Origin: Amblyomma americanum
Taxonomy: Eukaryota; Arthropoda; Arachnida; Ixodida; Ixodidae
Length of the DNA: 64,000 bases
Assembly (NCBI RefSeq): GCF_052857255.1
Contig: NC_135505.1
Location: forward strand, 23,542,269-23,606,268
Direction: 5' to 3'
The position numbers and the translations under genes were made by a program. The notes beneath the pieces are model-generated. The model was not told the origin of the DNA and ran no database searches. It was given only the letters and a program-made list of their open reading frames with translations. This document shows positions 30,240 through 42,798 of this stretch, one piece after another. How positions within the stretch are numbered: the stretch's first letter is position 1; each line of letters begins with the position of its first letter.

Positions 30240-32045
30240 GTTCGCTTTCTTTTTTAAAAGCTTACAAATGGCGCTCGATTGCGGGCATCCTTTTTTTTCC
30301 TTTTACTGTCTCAGTGCTCAGGTATCGATGCTAAGCCCATCATACTTCGTTGAAAAAAACGTCGAAGAATAATCTGATTTGCCGAAAATATCATACAGCA
30401 TGACTGAAAGATCGCGAAATGACAGCGATAGCTCGCAGTACGGACATTATTAGCGCAGAAATGCTTAGAAATGAAAAACATGCCTGAGTTGTGCGATGAA
30501 GAGAAGTGCGGTAATGCATCTCCCTGCAGAACCACATTGAAATACATTATTCTATAGGGTTGCGACCGTCGATGTCGCATGAAGCTTGTGAGACCACGCT
30601 GCATACGATGTGAATGCGGGCAGTCTAAAGCTATGCATTTTGCACGCAAGTAAATCTATCCCACCAAAGGCACAAATATCGCAAACTCGCGCGCTTATCT
30701 TTAACAAAATATACGTATCATTTCTTGCTCTGACTTCTAGCCCTCCATTGCATTTTTCCTCTGCCATGGTCATCTTTTCAAGCCAAACACATCACGTGCT
30801 GTACTTCTTTAATATCCAAAAATTAGAGAAGCCTGCCTTAAGTCAGTGCAGCTGGATTGTGTTATACGAGTTTCCGATTAAGGATCTCGAAAAGTGATAT
30901 CTCCTTCCGGTGCTGTTTCTTAATTGCTCGTTTTCCCATAAGCACTATAGCGTTTTCTCTTGACCTACTTGAATTATATGTACCTTCACTGCATTATGAA
31001 ATATCTTTGTTTTTGACTGCTCTATGCTTTTAGTCAAGGAAAAATAATTATATGAATATCCATTTTCGCTTATTCAAGTATTTCATGCTATTTTTGTTCC
31101 CCTCTCCTCCAGTGTAAACATCCTTGTCAGTGGAACCTTAAGTGTTTTTTTAACAAATAAAATAGTTAAAAAGCCTAGGCAAAGCTTGTTCTCAAGCTGA
31201 GAGACTGGCCTCCCATTTCTGTGTAGTAGACTGGGACTAGAACAAAATTTCACATACAGTTTGCTTGTCAAACATTCTTTATTTCACAAAACAAACAATT
31301 TCTGCAAAATGCTGGAGGTGGCAGAAGAATAAGCAGACAGGCTGGTAGCGGCTGCACATGAGAAATGCTCTGTCACGTGCAGCCAGGTTAGGAACAGAAC
31401 TGTTGTTCAAGTTGTAGCGTTGGAGGAAAAATGAAGATAATTTGTTGATGGCAAACATGAGTCGCCGCATGGAGTTTGAGCGTGCCTGCTGAACAATTTG
31501 TGATTTATATTGAACTGTAATTTTTATCAGACTAGGCACATAGCCAAATGATGGTCGCAACGCCGGAGGGAGGTATGAGACAATGGAGGTTATGTGGCTA
31601 AGTTAGTCATGCAAATACGGTAAAGTTGTGCTGTTTATTCTCTTACCTCGCATATTCAAGTTCCTTTCGGGGCTGCTTTCACGCGTCCCGTACGCAAAAG
31701 CCAGCGCAGTCGCTGACGTACGACTGACCGTCCGGACGGCACTGCGTAAAAAGCTTTGCCGCTTTCGGTACGGTTATTGCAGTTTGGAGCACTGCACCCC
31801 GTCATAGTTGGAGGCTGCCGTCACTGCACACTATCAAAATATATGCAACCGGAGCGCACGGAAAAGGCGGGAATACACCGCAGCCTACCGCACCGGACGC
31901 GTCCGATCACGATGGCAGCCGAGAGGGTACTGGGGCTGGCGAGGAACCGGCGTTGCGCCTGGAAAGTCGGCTCTTCCACTTCAAAATGGAACAAACGTCG
32001 TCTGCGGAATCACGTGACGGCCGCTCGGCGAATGGCGTCAAGAAA
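30240..32045. other. Unassigned DNA inside the gypsy insertion
   Basis: No recognised gene. On the minus strand a frame at 31279-31560 (about 93 codons, open further upstream without an ATG) ends at a TAA that overlaps an AATAAA (31278-31283). Its product, with LRPSFGYVPSLIKITVQYKS, is unknown to me. Near 32045-32102, reversed text of the pol end at 30105-30145 (SVPVYAPAG) appears, suggesting an inverted second gypsy piece. Confidence 0.35.
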
Positions 32046-32115
32046 GGCGCGAGGAAGCCAGTCGCGCAACTCTGCTCCCTGCGGGAGCATATACAGGAAC
32101 ACTAAGGCGGGGGCC

Positions 32116-32290
32116 CTGTAGCACCCTCTCTTGGGCGGCGCCGACAACCCGGATAGCGCGCGCCACCCTGCGAAGGGAATAAAGACGGCACCTGGTCGTG
32201 GCTCGTGCAGCCACGGCTGGAGTTCTGTTCTGGAGTCGGCTCGTAGCAGTGGTCTCGTTTCCTTTGCTCCTGAGGCGCTAAGCCTACACT
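32116..32290 (+). mobile_element. Candidate gypsy LTR
   Basis: Starts TGTAGCACCC directly after a purine-rich GGCGGGGGCCC, has an AATAAA at 32182, and ends GCCTACA, so it has TG...CA ends and a possible polypurine tract. It stands where the RTE sequence resumes. No second copy was found, so it could be a solo LTR or part of an unrelated repeat. Confidence 0.45.
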
Positions 32291-33030
32291 CTGAAGAACG
32301 GAGGTAGCCTAAAAGCAGTGAAGAGGCAACTAGGCATAGGTAGAAACCAGATGTATGCATTAAGAGACAAGCAGGGCAATGTAATTAGCAATATGGATTA
32401 GTTAACGTAGCTGAAGAGTTCTACATAGACCTGTACAGTAGCAATGTAATCAGAGCATTAATGAGAAAGGCAGCAGTGCACAGCAATGCGTCATCCCGCC
32501 AGTAACGAAAGATGAAGTAAAGAATGCCTTAGAAGCAATGAAAAGGGGAAAAGCAGCTGGGGAGGATCAGGTAACAGCAGATGGGTTAAAGGATGGAGGG
32601 ACATCGTGCTAGAAAAACTAGGCACCCTGTATACGCAGTGCCTTATGACCTCAACTGTACCAGAAGCTTGGAAGAATGCAAACATTATCTTAATTCATAA
32701 GAAAGGAGACGCCAAGGACTTGAAAAATTACAGACCGATCAGCTTACTGTCAGTCGCCTACAAGGTATTTACTAAGGTAATCGCTAATAGAGTCAGGGTG
32801 ACCTCTGACTTTAATCAACCAAATAATCAGGCAGGCATTCGTAAGAGATATTCAACAATAGATCATATTCACACTCTAATACAGGTGATATAGGAATGCT
32901 CAGAATATAACCAACCCCTATATATGGCCTTCATTGATTACGAGAAAGCGGTTGTCTCAGTGGGAACCTCAGCAGTTATACAGGCATTCCGGATTCAGAG
33001 TGTAGATGAGCCTTATGTCAAAATACTGGA

Positions 33031-33032
<2 letters not shown>

Positions 33033-33126
<94 letters not shown>
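33033..33126. repeat. (TA)n tract at the left PLE border
   Basis: Pure alternating TA between the RTE sequence (KILEDIY codons) and the PLE arm that begins near 33127. Confidence 0.97.
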
Positions 33127-33128
<2 letters not shown>

Positions 33129-33939
33129 CGATAGTATTACGACAAACGCGACTGTTCGTTTTAAAGGTTTATTGTGCCAACAGTTTCGGGAATGGTATTC
33201 CCTTCGTCAGGGCAGGCTTACAATGAAACAGTCTTGTCAATATAAGGACACAAAGCGGGCGAGGATGTATAAACTCCGCCCTCAAAGCAAACTTGAGAGT
33301 GAGGGCAAGGGGCCGTATAATGGACCGCGCAGCAGCTGTCACAGGGGCAGTGGCTAAATTAAACACAGAAAAAACGCAGAGCAAAACGGGGAGGTGGAAA
33401 TAGTAAAGGAGTAGAAAAGACAACGAATTTGAACAGCGATAGAAAAGGGAAAGGAGCGTTAAACACGGCTCTCGGCGCACCGGGAGGCCGCACTGCCCCC
33501 CCCCCCCCCCCCTTCCTTCTCTACGACACTCCCGCAAGACGCCGCCGAGTCCGCGCCGCCGCCCCGTATCAGGTATCCTGAGACGCTTGCTGGGGACGCG
33601 CACGAGAGACACTTGTTGCGCGCCGCAGCGGCAACCTGCAGTGGTGTCGTATGCGTATCTTTGCTTCTTTTCTTCGCTAGGCCCTTCCGTCGGGCTTTTT
33701 CTACCAGACATCCTGGCGCCCTTCTTCCCATAAATAAACTAGGCCGTTTCAACCCGTGTCCGGCAGTGCGCTTCCCGTGAAAAAGTGGCAGCCGTGGGGG
33801 AAAAAGACAACAAATATTGAGCGAAGCCCGAGTGCGTAATGAGAAGGCAGAGACGAATTTGGGAGAGAAAACGAAAAGGAAAAAGAGCAGAAAAATTAGT
33901 AGCACAAGAGAACTTTGAAAGAAGAAAATATTAACACAC

Positions 33940-34044
<105 letters not shown>

Positions 34045-34557
34045 TAGAATGGGGCGCCAAACAAATACCAAATGGTTAATGAGAATGAATAAGGCGCGGA
34101 AGACATTGCACAGAATTCAAGAAATGTATCGCACGGAAGTTAAAAAAAAGAAGAAAATAATAATAATACATGTGTGCGGAAACCGTGAAAGGTTTGCGGC
34201 CCGCGGGGCTGCCGCGTGGTCCCAGTGGGCTAGGTGATAAAGTTAGAATATAGGTGTTTATTCCAGATAGAACATGGAAGCTTGCTGTAAGTTGAACAAA
34301 GGAGATTACTGACAAAATAAACAATGTAAAATAAAATGAACAGCTACATTCCCAGCCATTTAGAGCGTGGTTGAAGTTGTCAAGAACAACATCCAACGTA
34401 TTTTGATTTATAATGCTGTCCAAATCCTATGACGGGTGAAATTTTCTACGTTGCCTCCCTCAAGCAGGAGAGCCTCCCAGGAGTAGCGTTCATGCCATGG
34501 GAGAACGTGCGAAACTTGTGAATGAGGTATGACTCCCTTTGTTCCCTGTAATAGGTG

Positions 34558-34929
34558 CTAGGGAACCCTGTTTTCGGAACTGTGGAGTGGCGAACGCAGG
34601 TGCTTGGAAAGGGGTAAGCTGGGTAATGATGACACGTGAGCTTTGTGGTTATTAAAGCGGAAGCGAAATGATGTCTTGGTCTGACCAATATACTCTTGTC
34701 CACACACCTCACAATGAAGTTTGAAAATCACATTGCTTGAGTCGCAGTCGAGGTCTTCGCTTATGTGAAACACAAAGTTGTCGAACTTGGACTTTGCCAG
34801 TTTGGTGTCTAAAATGTGCGGACAGACTTTGCATCGAGGTTTTCCGCATGGGTGGCACCCAGCCTGGGTAGAGTTCTTCTTTGTTTTCGCATTGTTTAAC
34901 GCTCCTTTCCCTTTTCTATCGCTGTTCAA
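34558..34929 (-). pseudogene. PLE endonuclease fragment (CCHH-type linker and GIY-YIG core)
   Basis: A 123-residue open frame. AGCHPCGKPRCKVCPHI is the Cys/His linker found between RT and endonuclease in some PLEs. It is followed by ISEDLDCDSSNVIFKL and CEVCGQEYIGQTKTSFRFRF, the YIG half of the GIY-YIG core. It overlaps the right arm at its start (the arm encodes NSDRKGKGALN). No upstream reverse transcriptase remains, so the protein is partial. Confidence 0.75.
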
Positions 34930-35268
34930 ATTCGTTGTCTTTTCTACTCCTTTACTATTTCCACCTCCCCGTTTTGCTCTGCGTTTTTTCTGTGTTTAAT
35001 TTAGCCACTGCCCCTGTGACAGCTGCTGCGCGGTCCATTATACGGCCCCTTGCCCTCACTCTCAAGTTTGCTTTGAGGGCGGAGTTTATACATCCTCGCC
35101 CGCTTTGCGTCCTTATATTGACAAGACTGTTTCATTGTAAGCCTGCCCTGACGAAGGGAATACCATTCCCGAAACTGTTGGCACAATAAACCTTTAAAAG
35201 GAACAGTCGCGTTTGTCGTAATACTGTACTTACACTTGTAAACTGGCGCATTGGAACCCCTACAGAAT

Positions 35269-35400
<132 letters not shown>

Positions 35401-36179
35401 AGAACTGCACAGCTACCATAGTCGTCCATAAAGCCAGCAATAAAATTTCAATAAGGAAGGGTGCAGGCAAGGAGACACAATCACGCCAGTACTATTCACA
35501 GCCTGTTTACACGAGGCATTCCGAGGCCTGAATTGGGAACAGTTGGTGATAAAACTTTATGAAGATTACCTAAATATTCTGCGATTCGCTGATGACATTG
35601 CCTTGCTGAGTCACTCAGAAGATGAACTGTAAATCATGATCGATGAATTAGACAGACAGGGGAGTACAGTGGGTCTTAAAATTCAAATGCAAAAAACCAA
35701 AGTACTGTTCAACATTCTAGCAAGGAAACAGCAGTTCACAATTGGCAGCGAGGTGCTGGAAGTGGTAAAGGAATACATCTACTTATGGCAGGTAGTGACA
35801 GCTGATCCGGATCATGAGAGGTAAATAACTATGAGCATAAGAATGGGGTGTAGCGCATATGGTAGGTTTTCTCAGATCATGAATTTCATGTTACTAATAT
35901 CCCTCAAGAGCAAAGTGTACAACAGCTGAATCTTACCAGTAATCGCCTACGGGGCAGAAACGTGGAGGCTACGGAAGAAGGTTGAGCTTAAGTTAAGGAC
36001 AACACAGCGAGCCATGAGAAGAAAAATGATAGGTGTAACGTTCAGAGACCGAAAGCAAGCAGAGTGGGTGAGAGAATAAACGCGCGTTAATAACATCCTA
36101 TTCAGAATCAAGAGCAAGATATGGGCTTCAGCAGGGCATGTGCTGTGAACACAATATAAAAGCTGGTCCTAAAGGGTAG

Positions 36180-36431
36180 CGGTTTGTTAATAGAAGGTTG
36201 TGGCCAAGTACTACACCAGGGTGGCCAAATCCTGTTCTGGTGAGTGAGTGCGTTGTCGTTTCTGGTCACCGAGATCAGGCCGCACCCCAGGCCTGGTTAT
36301 GCAATTCCATCGACCCGCGGATTTTTTTCTTCTTTTTTTTCAAACCCAGTGGAGAATTGCGCGGGACCTGAATTCGAACCCCGGTCCTCTTGCACGCGAG
36401 GCGGATCCTCTATCTCTACGCCATCGCTGCA
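36180..36431 (-). mobile_element. tRNA-derived SINE with 9-bp TSD
   Basis: Reverse copy of the family at 27593-27846: the 3' end GGTTTGTTAATAGAAGG is at the left, and the head (B box complement GAATTCGAACCCC) is at the right. Flanked by AAAGGGTAG at 36171-36179 and 36432-36440. Confidence 0.85.
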
Positions 36432-36440
36432 AAAGGGTAG

Positions 36441-36749
36441 TGATAATAATAATTGGTTTTTGGGGAAAGTAAGTGGCGCAGTATCGGTCCCATATATCGT
36501 CGGGCACCTGAACCACGCCCTAAAGGGAGGGATAAAGGAGAGAGGGAAAGAAGAAAGAGGTGCCGTAGTGGAGGGCTCCGGAATAATTTCGACCATCTGG
36601 GGATCTTTAACGTGCACTGATATCGCACAGCACACGGCCGCCTTAGCGTTTTGCCTCAATAAAAACCCAGCCGCCGCGGTCGGGTTCGAAGCCGGGAACT
36701 CCGGACCAGAAGCCGAGCGTCTAACCACTGAACCACCGCGGCGGGTTGC
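36441..36749 (-). mobile_element. Ruka-like SINE, adjacent insertion
   Basis: Reverse orientation: an ATAATAATAATT tail at the left, the body complement ATAATTTCGACCATCTGGGG, and the head complement GTCGGGTTCGAAGCCGGG and CTAACCACTGAACC at the right. AAAAGGGTA flanks it (36431-36439 and 36750-36758), nearly the same target as the SINE on its left. Confidence 0.85.
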
Positions 36750-36949
36750 AAAAGGGTAACGGATTGGATTCCAAGAGAAGACAAGCGCAGCAGGGAGTGG
36801 CAGAAGGTTAGGTGGATGGATGAGATTAGGAAGCTTGAAGGCATAAGGTGGGCGCAGCTGGACAAGGACAGGGTTAATTGAAGAGACATCAGAGAGGCCT
36901 TTTCCCTGCAGTGGGCCTAGTCACACTGATGATAATGATGAACCAAATG

Positions 36950-38760
36950 ATGAACCAAAATACGAAAACCAGACAGGTTTTCGCAAAGGATGCTCGACAT
37001 TAGTCCATATTCGCAATATCAATATGGTGATAGAGAAATGCGCACAATACAGCCGACTCCTAAATATAATCTCAGAAAAACAAGCCCAAAAAAGGACATC
37101 GGTAAAGAAAGGAGGAGGACGACACGGACAGAGGCGTTACAACTTTATTTCGAAAAAAAACTATAGCAACGTATTTGTACAGTTTCCTGTCGGGGACAAA
37201 GACGCACAAGCAGACCAAGACGATTTAGATATGATAAGGACGCAGGATATAAAAGGAGCGAGAGAAAGCAAGCAAAAAACTACAAAGCTCTTTACTACGA
37301 CACATCAAGAAGAGAAATTAAGCAATAAACGACCATGATAAAACATGATCAAAACGTGATAAAAACATAATCTTGAAAGCTATGAACGAAAAAGGTGAAA
37401 AAAGTATGAAACGGTGAAAGGCCAAGAAGTAACACGGCAAAAACTAAAAGGATAAAATGACCAATGAAGATTAAGACCAAGTTTTAGTTGATATCAACTG
37501 AAGGTTGTGCGCAAAAGTGATTAAAGTGCGAAAAACAGTAGAGGTGGTGGAAAGGTTGCACGGCTAATGCCTCGAATTGCGTGTCAGATAGGGAAGTTCT
37601 TTTTCTGATAGTCAAACAGAAGCCTTGCTTATGCATTTGTCCTTTAACTATAGTATCTTGACAGCCTCAGTGATTTCATGGGGCCCCGTGTTTCTGTCCC
37701 TTGCTATTACTTGTGTTTCTTCAAATTGGGGGAAAACAGCCTGTTTTCACAGGGTTACAATCCCAACAATGGATACCAGTCTGGAAGCACATTTGAACAC
37801 TTGCGTTGTAGTCATGTTCTTTTAGTTTTTCATTTAAACAACATCTTGTCTCAGCAATATCTTGCTTTCCACAAGACAAAGGAATGGAATAGACAACTGA
37901 ATCCGTACACTGCATGAAACTCTGCTGTTGCCTTATATTACAATTACTCGTTTTTTGTCGTGGTTTATTGACCGATTTGCAAAGCTGGGAAAGTCTCTCA
38001 GGAGCACTGAAGGCGACTTCTACGCCAACTCATTCCTCAATTTTCTTCATATTGTGCTAAATGTAATGCAGATAGGATATAACTGCTGCATTCTTTTTGG
38101 TGGTCCTATAAGACGTAGGTGCGGAACCATGCTGTTTTGATTTCTTGAGCATTGTAACTAGCCTTTTCCAATTTCGTTGTTTGTACTAAAAAATGGTTTC
38201 AATTTCGTGATAATAGGATTTCATTAACAAGTTTTTAAAAATTCCTTGGGCTACATTTCTTTTCACCAACTGAGAGTGGGCTGAGTCAAATCGGTTTTTT
38301 GCCCCTTGGTTCATAAGAATCAGCAAAGGTGATCCATCTTGAAATGAAGACCCAATTCCAACAATCTCAAAAACCATTATTCAGCAGTTAATGCGTCAAA
38401 GTTAATGATTGTAAGTATTCTGAGAAAGCGGCCAATGCCGTTGAGATTTAAACTTGAAAAGTTCCCTGATTTCAGTCAATAAGTCAAAGAAAGTAATCTA
38501 CAAATCGAAAACTCTGTCACTTTTGTGCCCTCAAAAACGACTATTCCATTCTTAGCTAAGTTTAGCTAAATGCATGTAGCTAAATACAGAAGGCCTGGTT
38601 CTTCTGAGATCATGGCTTACCAACTAGCCCAAGTATCCGTATATATTGTCTTTATTGATTACGAGAAAGCATTTGACTCAGAGGAAACATCTGTAGTCAT
38701 GGAGGCGTATGTGTCGGCTTTATGGTGGAAGATGCGCCCGTGGGTCTGTCTGAGATGTTA
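36950..38760 (+). pseudogene. Second RTE fragment, split by a PLE
   Basis: Left piece (36955-37068) reads NQTGFRKGCSTLVHIRNINM then VIEKCAQYSRLLN. The right piece (38645-38760) reads FIDYEKAFDSEETSVVMEA. In an intact RTE these are adjacent, so the 1.6 kb between them is an insertion. Only this part of the RT is present. Confidence 0.75.
37069..38644 (-). mobile_element. Penelope-like element inserted in RTE
   Basis: The minus-strand frame at 37721-37915 reads VVYSIPLSCGKQDIAETRCC, a decayed GIY-YIG core (YIG changed to DIA). The minus strand also has an AATAAA at 37144-37149, consistent with its 3' end at the left. The right border carries ACCAACTAGCCC (38619-38630). The region upstream of the endonuclease (37920-38600) presumably derives from the RT, but I cannot read its motifs. 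Confidence 0.7.
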
Positions 38761-38764
38761 GGTA

Positions 38765-38942
38765 CGGTGAATAGTTTGAATCCGTGTATTGCGACTAGTC
38801 TTTCCTGAACCGGCTTCAGTTGAGCCACCTGTATGCATTGGCTAGAAAGAAGCTTTTTTTTTTACACATGCAGCTACATTTCCTCTATCATACACCTGGT
38901 ATAGACTGGTTGTTATGTGTCTCGTACAGAATGAAGCGTGGC
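38765..38942. other. Short unassigned spacer
   Basis: No feature seen between the RTE fragment and the hAT-like element. Confidence 0.4.
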
Positions 38943-38950
38943 GGGTGACA

Positions 38951-39774
38951 AGTGATGCAAAACTATCGGAGAATTTACTATCGATAGTATCGATAGTTTT
39001 ATGAAGCTATCGATAGTGTAAAAAACTATCGATAGTGCTGCTATCGATAGTGCTATCGATAGTGTAAAAACATTATCGATAGTGCTGCTATCGATAGACT
39101 AATGATAGTACTATCGATAGTAAGACTATTAATAGTGAGACCGTCGGCAGTAACGCTATCGGTAGTGACTGTCGATAGTAACACTATCGATAGTAACACT
39201 ATCGATATTCTTCTTTCGTTGCCCAGCGATATTGCCAAAACATTTGCGATATCTTGTTGGTTTCATGGTTTTATAAGGGTTAATTCCCGAAAGAGACTCA
39301 GGCTTTGAGGGGTGCGTTGTGCAGTTCTCCGAATGATTTCGACCAGCTGTGGTTCTTTAACGTGCGATGAAGAATGCAACAAGACGACGCAAGAAGAAGA
39401 AAGAACGTTAATTCCTGTGCCTCATGATACTATGGCACATGCAATGTGCAAGCCTAGTGCATTTTTCTTCTACACGCCTAGCTATATGCAGGTTAACCAA
39501 TTTTAAAGATAACTGCCGGCGTTGTGAGAGCTTGCTAGAGTTAACATAAAACGACTACTAGTTTAAAGTGAGACGCAAAAGCGGAAAAATTCAGCTTAAA
39601 ATGTAGCTGGGACAGTTCGAAAGTATTATCGATAGTGCTATCGATATTATATCGATAGTACTATCGATATTAATATCGCTACCACTATTGATAGTTTTCT
39701 TTTTACCATTGATAGTTCGACAGTGACACAACTATCGATAGTATCGATAGTACTCTCTATAGTCTTGCATCACT
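38951..39774. mobile_element. hAT-like non-autonomous element with TATCGATA arrays
   Basis: Terminal inverted repeats AGTGATGCAA (38951-38960) and TTGCATCACT (39765-39774) bound 824 bases without coding capacity. GGGTGACA (38943-38950) and GGGTTACA (39777-39784) are 7/8 identical and could be an 8-bp TSD if the right end includes two more bases, as for hAT elements. Inside, TATCGATA occurs about 17 times, clustered toward both ends (38970-39210 and 39625-39745). Many copies are extended to ACTATCGATAGT. A SINE scrap lies in the middle (39335-39380). Confidence 0.65.
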
Positions 39775-39784
39775 ACGGGTTACA

Positions 39785-40465
39785 CACAAGAATGGTCACA
39801 TATGTCCCGTTTCGCCCTCTACTATGCCTGTGTTGCTTGTCACTTGTGCCTGAATAGCTCACATCGGTCGTTTGCACGCTATCTCTAAACTTCTAAAGGT
39901 TTCGGCTAGTCTGCGCATCGAAGAAGCGCCTTGTTTACGGAGGGCAGCCAGAGGTTACCATGCTAAATTGTTTCTTCCATGAGCGCTTCGGTGATTTTTT
40001 TTTATTATGCGGCATCCTTTGCGTGCTTGCTTTTAAGCACGCAATGTTTTCGCTAGAAACGTCTACAAGGAAGTCAACTTTGGCCGCCAGGAAATCCAGC
40101 TTGAATTCTGAATGATAAGAAGGGGTCGTGAGGGTGAAACTTAGGGTTCCTTAAAGCTTTTGCGTCAGATGGGTATACCTTAGCTAACCTTGGTGTTTTC
40201 TTGGGGTCCGAGATGCTGGAACGTATGCCGAAAACACTACAGGTTCTTAAAATGCTGGTCCACTGATTTGAGGGGTGGTTCTTTGGATTGCCAGGCTCAT
40301 CTTTGGTGGATTTGGGCTAGAGCCCAGAAGCGGGGTGTCTTTCGCGAAGCTGGATGGTTCTATGACAGCATTTCTCTTTGCTTCGCTGATGCTTTCCTTC
40401 GTCTTCCGGTTTTAAAAGCGTCAAAACGTTCACAGGCTCGCTTAGGTGTATGCGGTGCAAGTGTA
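39785..40465. other. Unassigned DNA
   Basis: No supported gene or repeat. It ends at the outer border of the long-arm foldback. Confidence 0.35.
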
Positions 40466-41391
40466 CAGTATTGTGCGTTTTTATCGTGAAGACTTTCAAA
40501 AGTTTCCCCGCCTCAACCACTGGCTCATTTGCCGTGAAACTGCACACAGAGCTTGCGTATTATGGTAACTTTTGCATCGTAGGAAGTTTGACAACGGTAC
40601 TTACTTAGTTAAGCCGTGCATGATGCGAAAACATAATCGTCTACGTAGAGATCGGCTACCAAAACCCGAATAGGACAAATTGCCGGGCTAGTTGGTAATG
40701 ATCCATTCTTGTTGACAGCGCGTTAAAGCACAGGGACAGAAGAAACACAGAGGACGACGTCACAGGCGCTGAACTTCAACTTTATTCAAGAATCATCGAG
40801 ACACTGCATATATACCCATGACAGAGACGCCACCAAGCGGCGAAAGTTTTTATGCGCTCGTGGAAACAGAGATGATAAGGCAGGTGGGGCAAAATGACAA
40901 AGGCTAAAAAAACCGAAAAAATTTGAACAGAGCAGGAAAAGCAGAGCAAGAAGATGCAAAAACTTTACCAAGTCATTTGAAAGAAACACTCCGACCCGTG
41001 AAAATAGTGGCGCAGATGACAGACAGAATTTTGAAGACGGTTCCCGAAAACATTGAACCGAAATATACGCGTAAAACAAAAATCAAACGTGGCGAAAAAA
41101 GAAAAGCATAGTGGCAAGCAAAAAACCAACAATGAAAAAGCACAGTGGTGATTGGATAGGCAAACGAAAATTTAACGATACAGGTGAAGCCTACAATTAA
41201 CGCGGCTAAACACAGAAGATAAAATGCACTGGATAGATAAAACGATAAAAACTGGGAGGATCATGAAAGATGAATCAACAAAAAACACGGCTAAAGCTAA
41301 AAGATGAGGTGCATAAAAACAATAAAAGCGAAAAGGAGAGAATAGTGGGAAAAAAATTTTTGTTTGCCTCCTTTGTAAAACCATTACTACT

Positions 41392-41958
41392 TCAAACAGG
41401 CCCCGATAGAAAGATTAACTCTTTTTTCGACAATGAAACCGAGGGTGCACGTACACATTCACCCTCGTGCCTCGCAATCTCGTTTGCTTCCACTATTTCA
41501 CGTGTCAACTTGTTCCTGTGCTTTTTTATCACAGTGGCTTTTTCGAACAAAGGATGGCATGGATTTTGTGGGTCACAGTTTCGGCAGTGGACGGGCAGAT
41601 TCCTGAGTGAAGTACCAGATAAATCGTTCTTGTGTTCCCTCAGCCTATCATTGATACATCGGCCTGTTTGGCCGATGTATACCTTGCGACAGGACAAAAG
41701 AATTGAGTAAACGACGCCTTCCGCGCATGCCGTAGAGGGATCCATGTGCCGAATGGTGCAACCTCTTTTTCTTTTCTCTTTTTCATTTACAATCATACAG
41801 AGCTGCGAAAGGCGCTGAGGGGCGGAAAAAAACGACGTCCACTCCAGCTTTGCTTCCAATTTTTTTAAGGTTGTGTGAAATTTGGTGCATGTAGGGGATA
41901 ACAGCAACCTTTTTATATTGGCCTCATGAAATGCGTTCGCGAAGCTATCGACAATCAC
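41392..41958 (-). CDS. PLE GIY-YIG endonuclease half, partial
   Basis: A 188-residue open frame, the C-terminal part of a PLE protein. A linker (FHEANIKRLLLSPTCTKF, then LEAKLEWTSFFSAPQRLSQL) is followed by the GIY-YIG core GVVYSILLSCRKVYIGQTGR with CINDRLREHKNDL, then HCRNCDPQNPC and a basic tail. The catalytic Tyr, Gly and Arg positions look intact. The RT domain is missing on this strand, so it is a fragment although free of stops. It runs leftward into its natural 3' UTR (the left arm). Confidence 0.8.
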   Translation of the reverse strand: MIVDSFANAFHEANIKRLLLSPTCTKFHTTLKKLEAKLEWTSFFSAPQRLSQLCMIVNEKEKRKRGCTIRHMDPSTACAEGVVYSILLSCRKVYIGQTGRCINDRLREHKNDLSGTSLRNLPVHCRNCDPQNPCHPLFEKATVIKKHRNKLTREIVEANEIARHEGECVRAPSVSLSKKELIFLSGPV

Positions 41959-42420
41959 GGCGCCATAACCTTCCAGAATGAGTGTGGTGTTTCGGTGGAT
42001 GGGTTCTTGGAATTGCTCTTTGTATACCTAAAATCAACTGTTACTGAATGGAATGGGTCACGTTTCATTCAAAAGCAAGGAATCTGTATAGGATCATGCA
42101 TTGCCCCCGTGCTTAGCAATCTTTTTCTTGCCATGCATGACAGAGCACTCAGGAACCAATTTGAGCATTCAAGAGTTCAAAAAATTTTACGCTTCGTCGA
42201 TGATTTCTTAGTCCTTTTAGACTGCGACAACGAAGCTTTTATTCAGGAAGTGCCTCAAATTTTTAGTGTTTTTAAGGGTACTGTAGCTCCACTCGAACTA
42301 ACACACGAACTGCCGGACAATGATTCCTTGCGCTTCCTGGATGTAAAGGATTTTCTTCACGCCCAATCATGTGTGCTGGGAATTTGAACCGAGGGGCAAA
42401 AAGGCCATCCTACCTTCACC
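41926..42420 (+). pseudogene. PLE reverse transcriptase fragment
   Basis: Open to 42387. CVREAIDNHGAITFQNECGV is followed by GICIGSCIAPVLSNLFLAMH (RT motif B-like) and KILRFVDDFLVLLDCD, in which FVDD is the catalytic box. LRFLDVKDF follows. After the stop a shifted frame gives CWEFEPRGKKAILPSP, the next conserved PLE block, so a frameshift occurs near 42370. RT fingers are missing at the left and the endonuclease has been deleted at the right, where 3' UTR sequence follows directly. Confidence 0.8.
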
Positions 42421-42798
42421 TGTATCCTTAAATTTTCTATTTGCCTATCCAATCACCACTGTGCTTTTTCATTGTTGGTTTTTTGCTTGCCACTATGTTT
42501 TTCTTTTTTCGCCACGTTTGATTTTTGTTTTACGAGTATATTTTGGTTCAATGTTTTCGGTAACCGTCTTCAAAATTCTGTCTGTCATCTGCGCCACTAT
42601 TTTCACGGGTCGGAATGTTTCTTTCAAATGACTTGGTAAAGTTTTTGCATCTTCTTGCTCTGCTTTTCCTGTTCTGTTCAAAATTTTTCGTTTTTTTTTA
42701 GCCTTTGTCATTTTGCCCCACCTGCCTTATCATCTCTGTTTCCACGAGCGCATAAAAACTTTCGCCGCTTGGTGGCGTCTCTGTCATGGGTATATATG

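Noticed and set aside
38951..39774. TATCGATA cluster as a CRISPR array
   Set aside because: The repeats are 8-12-base palindromes at irregular spacing inside a TIR element in an arthropod genome.
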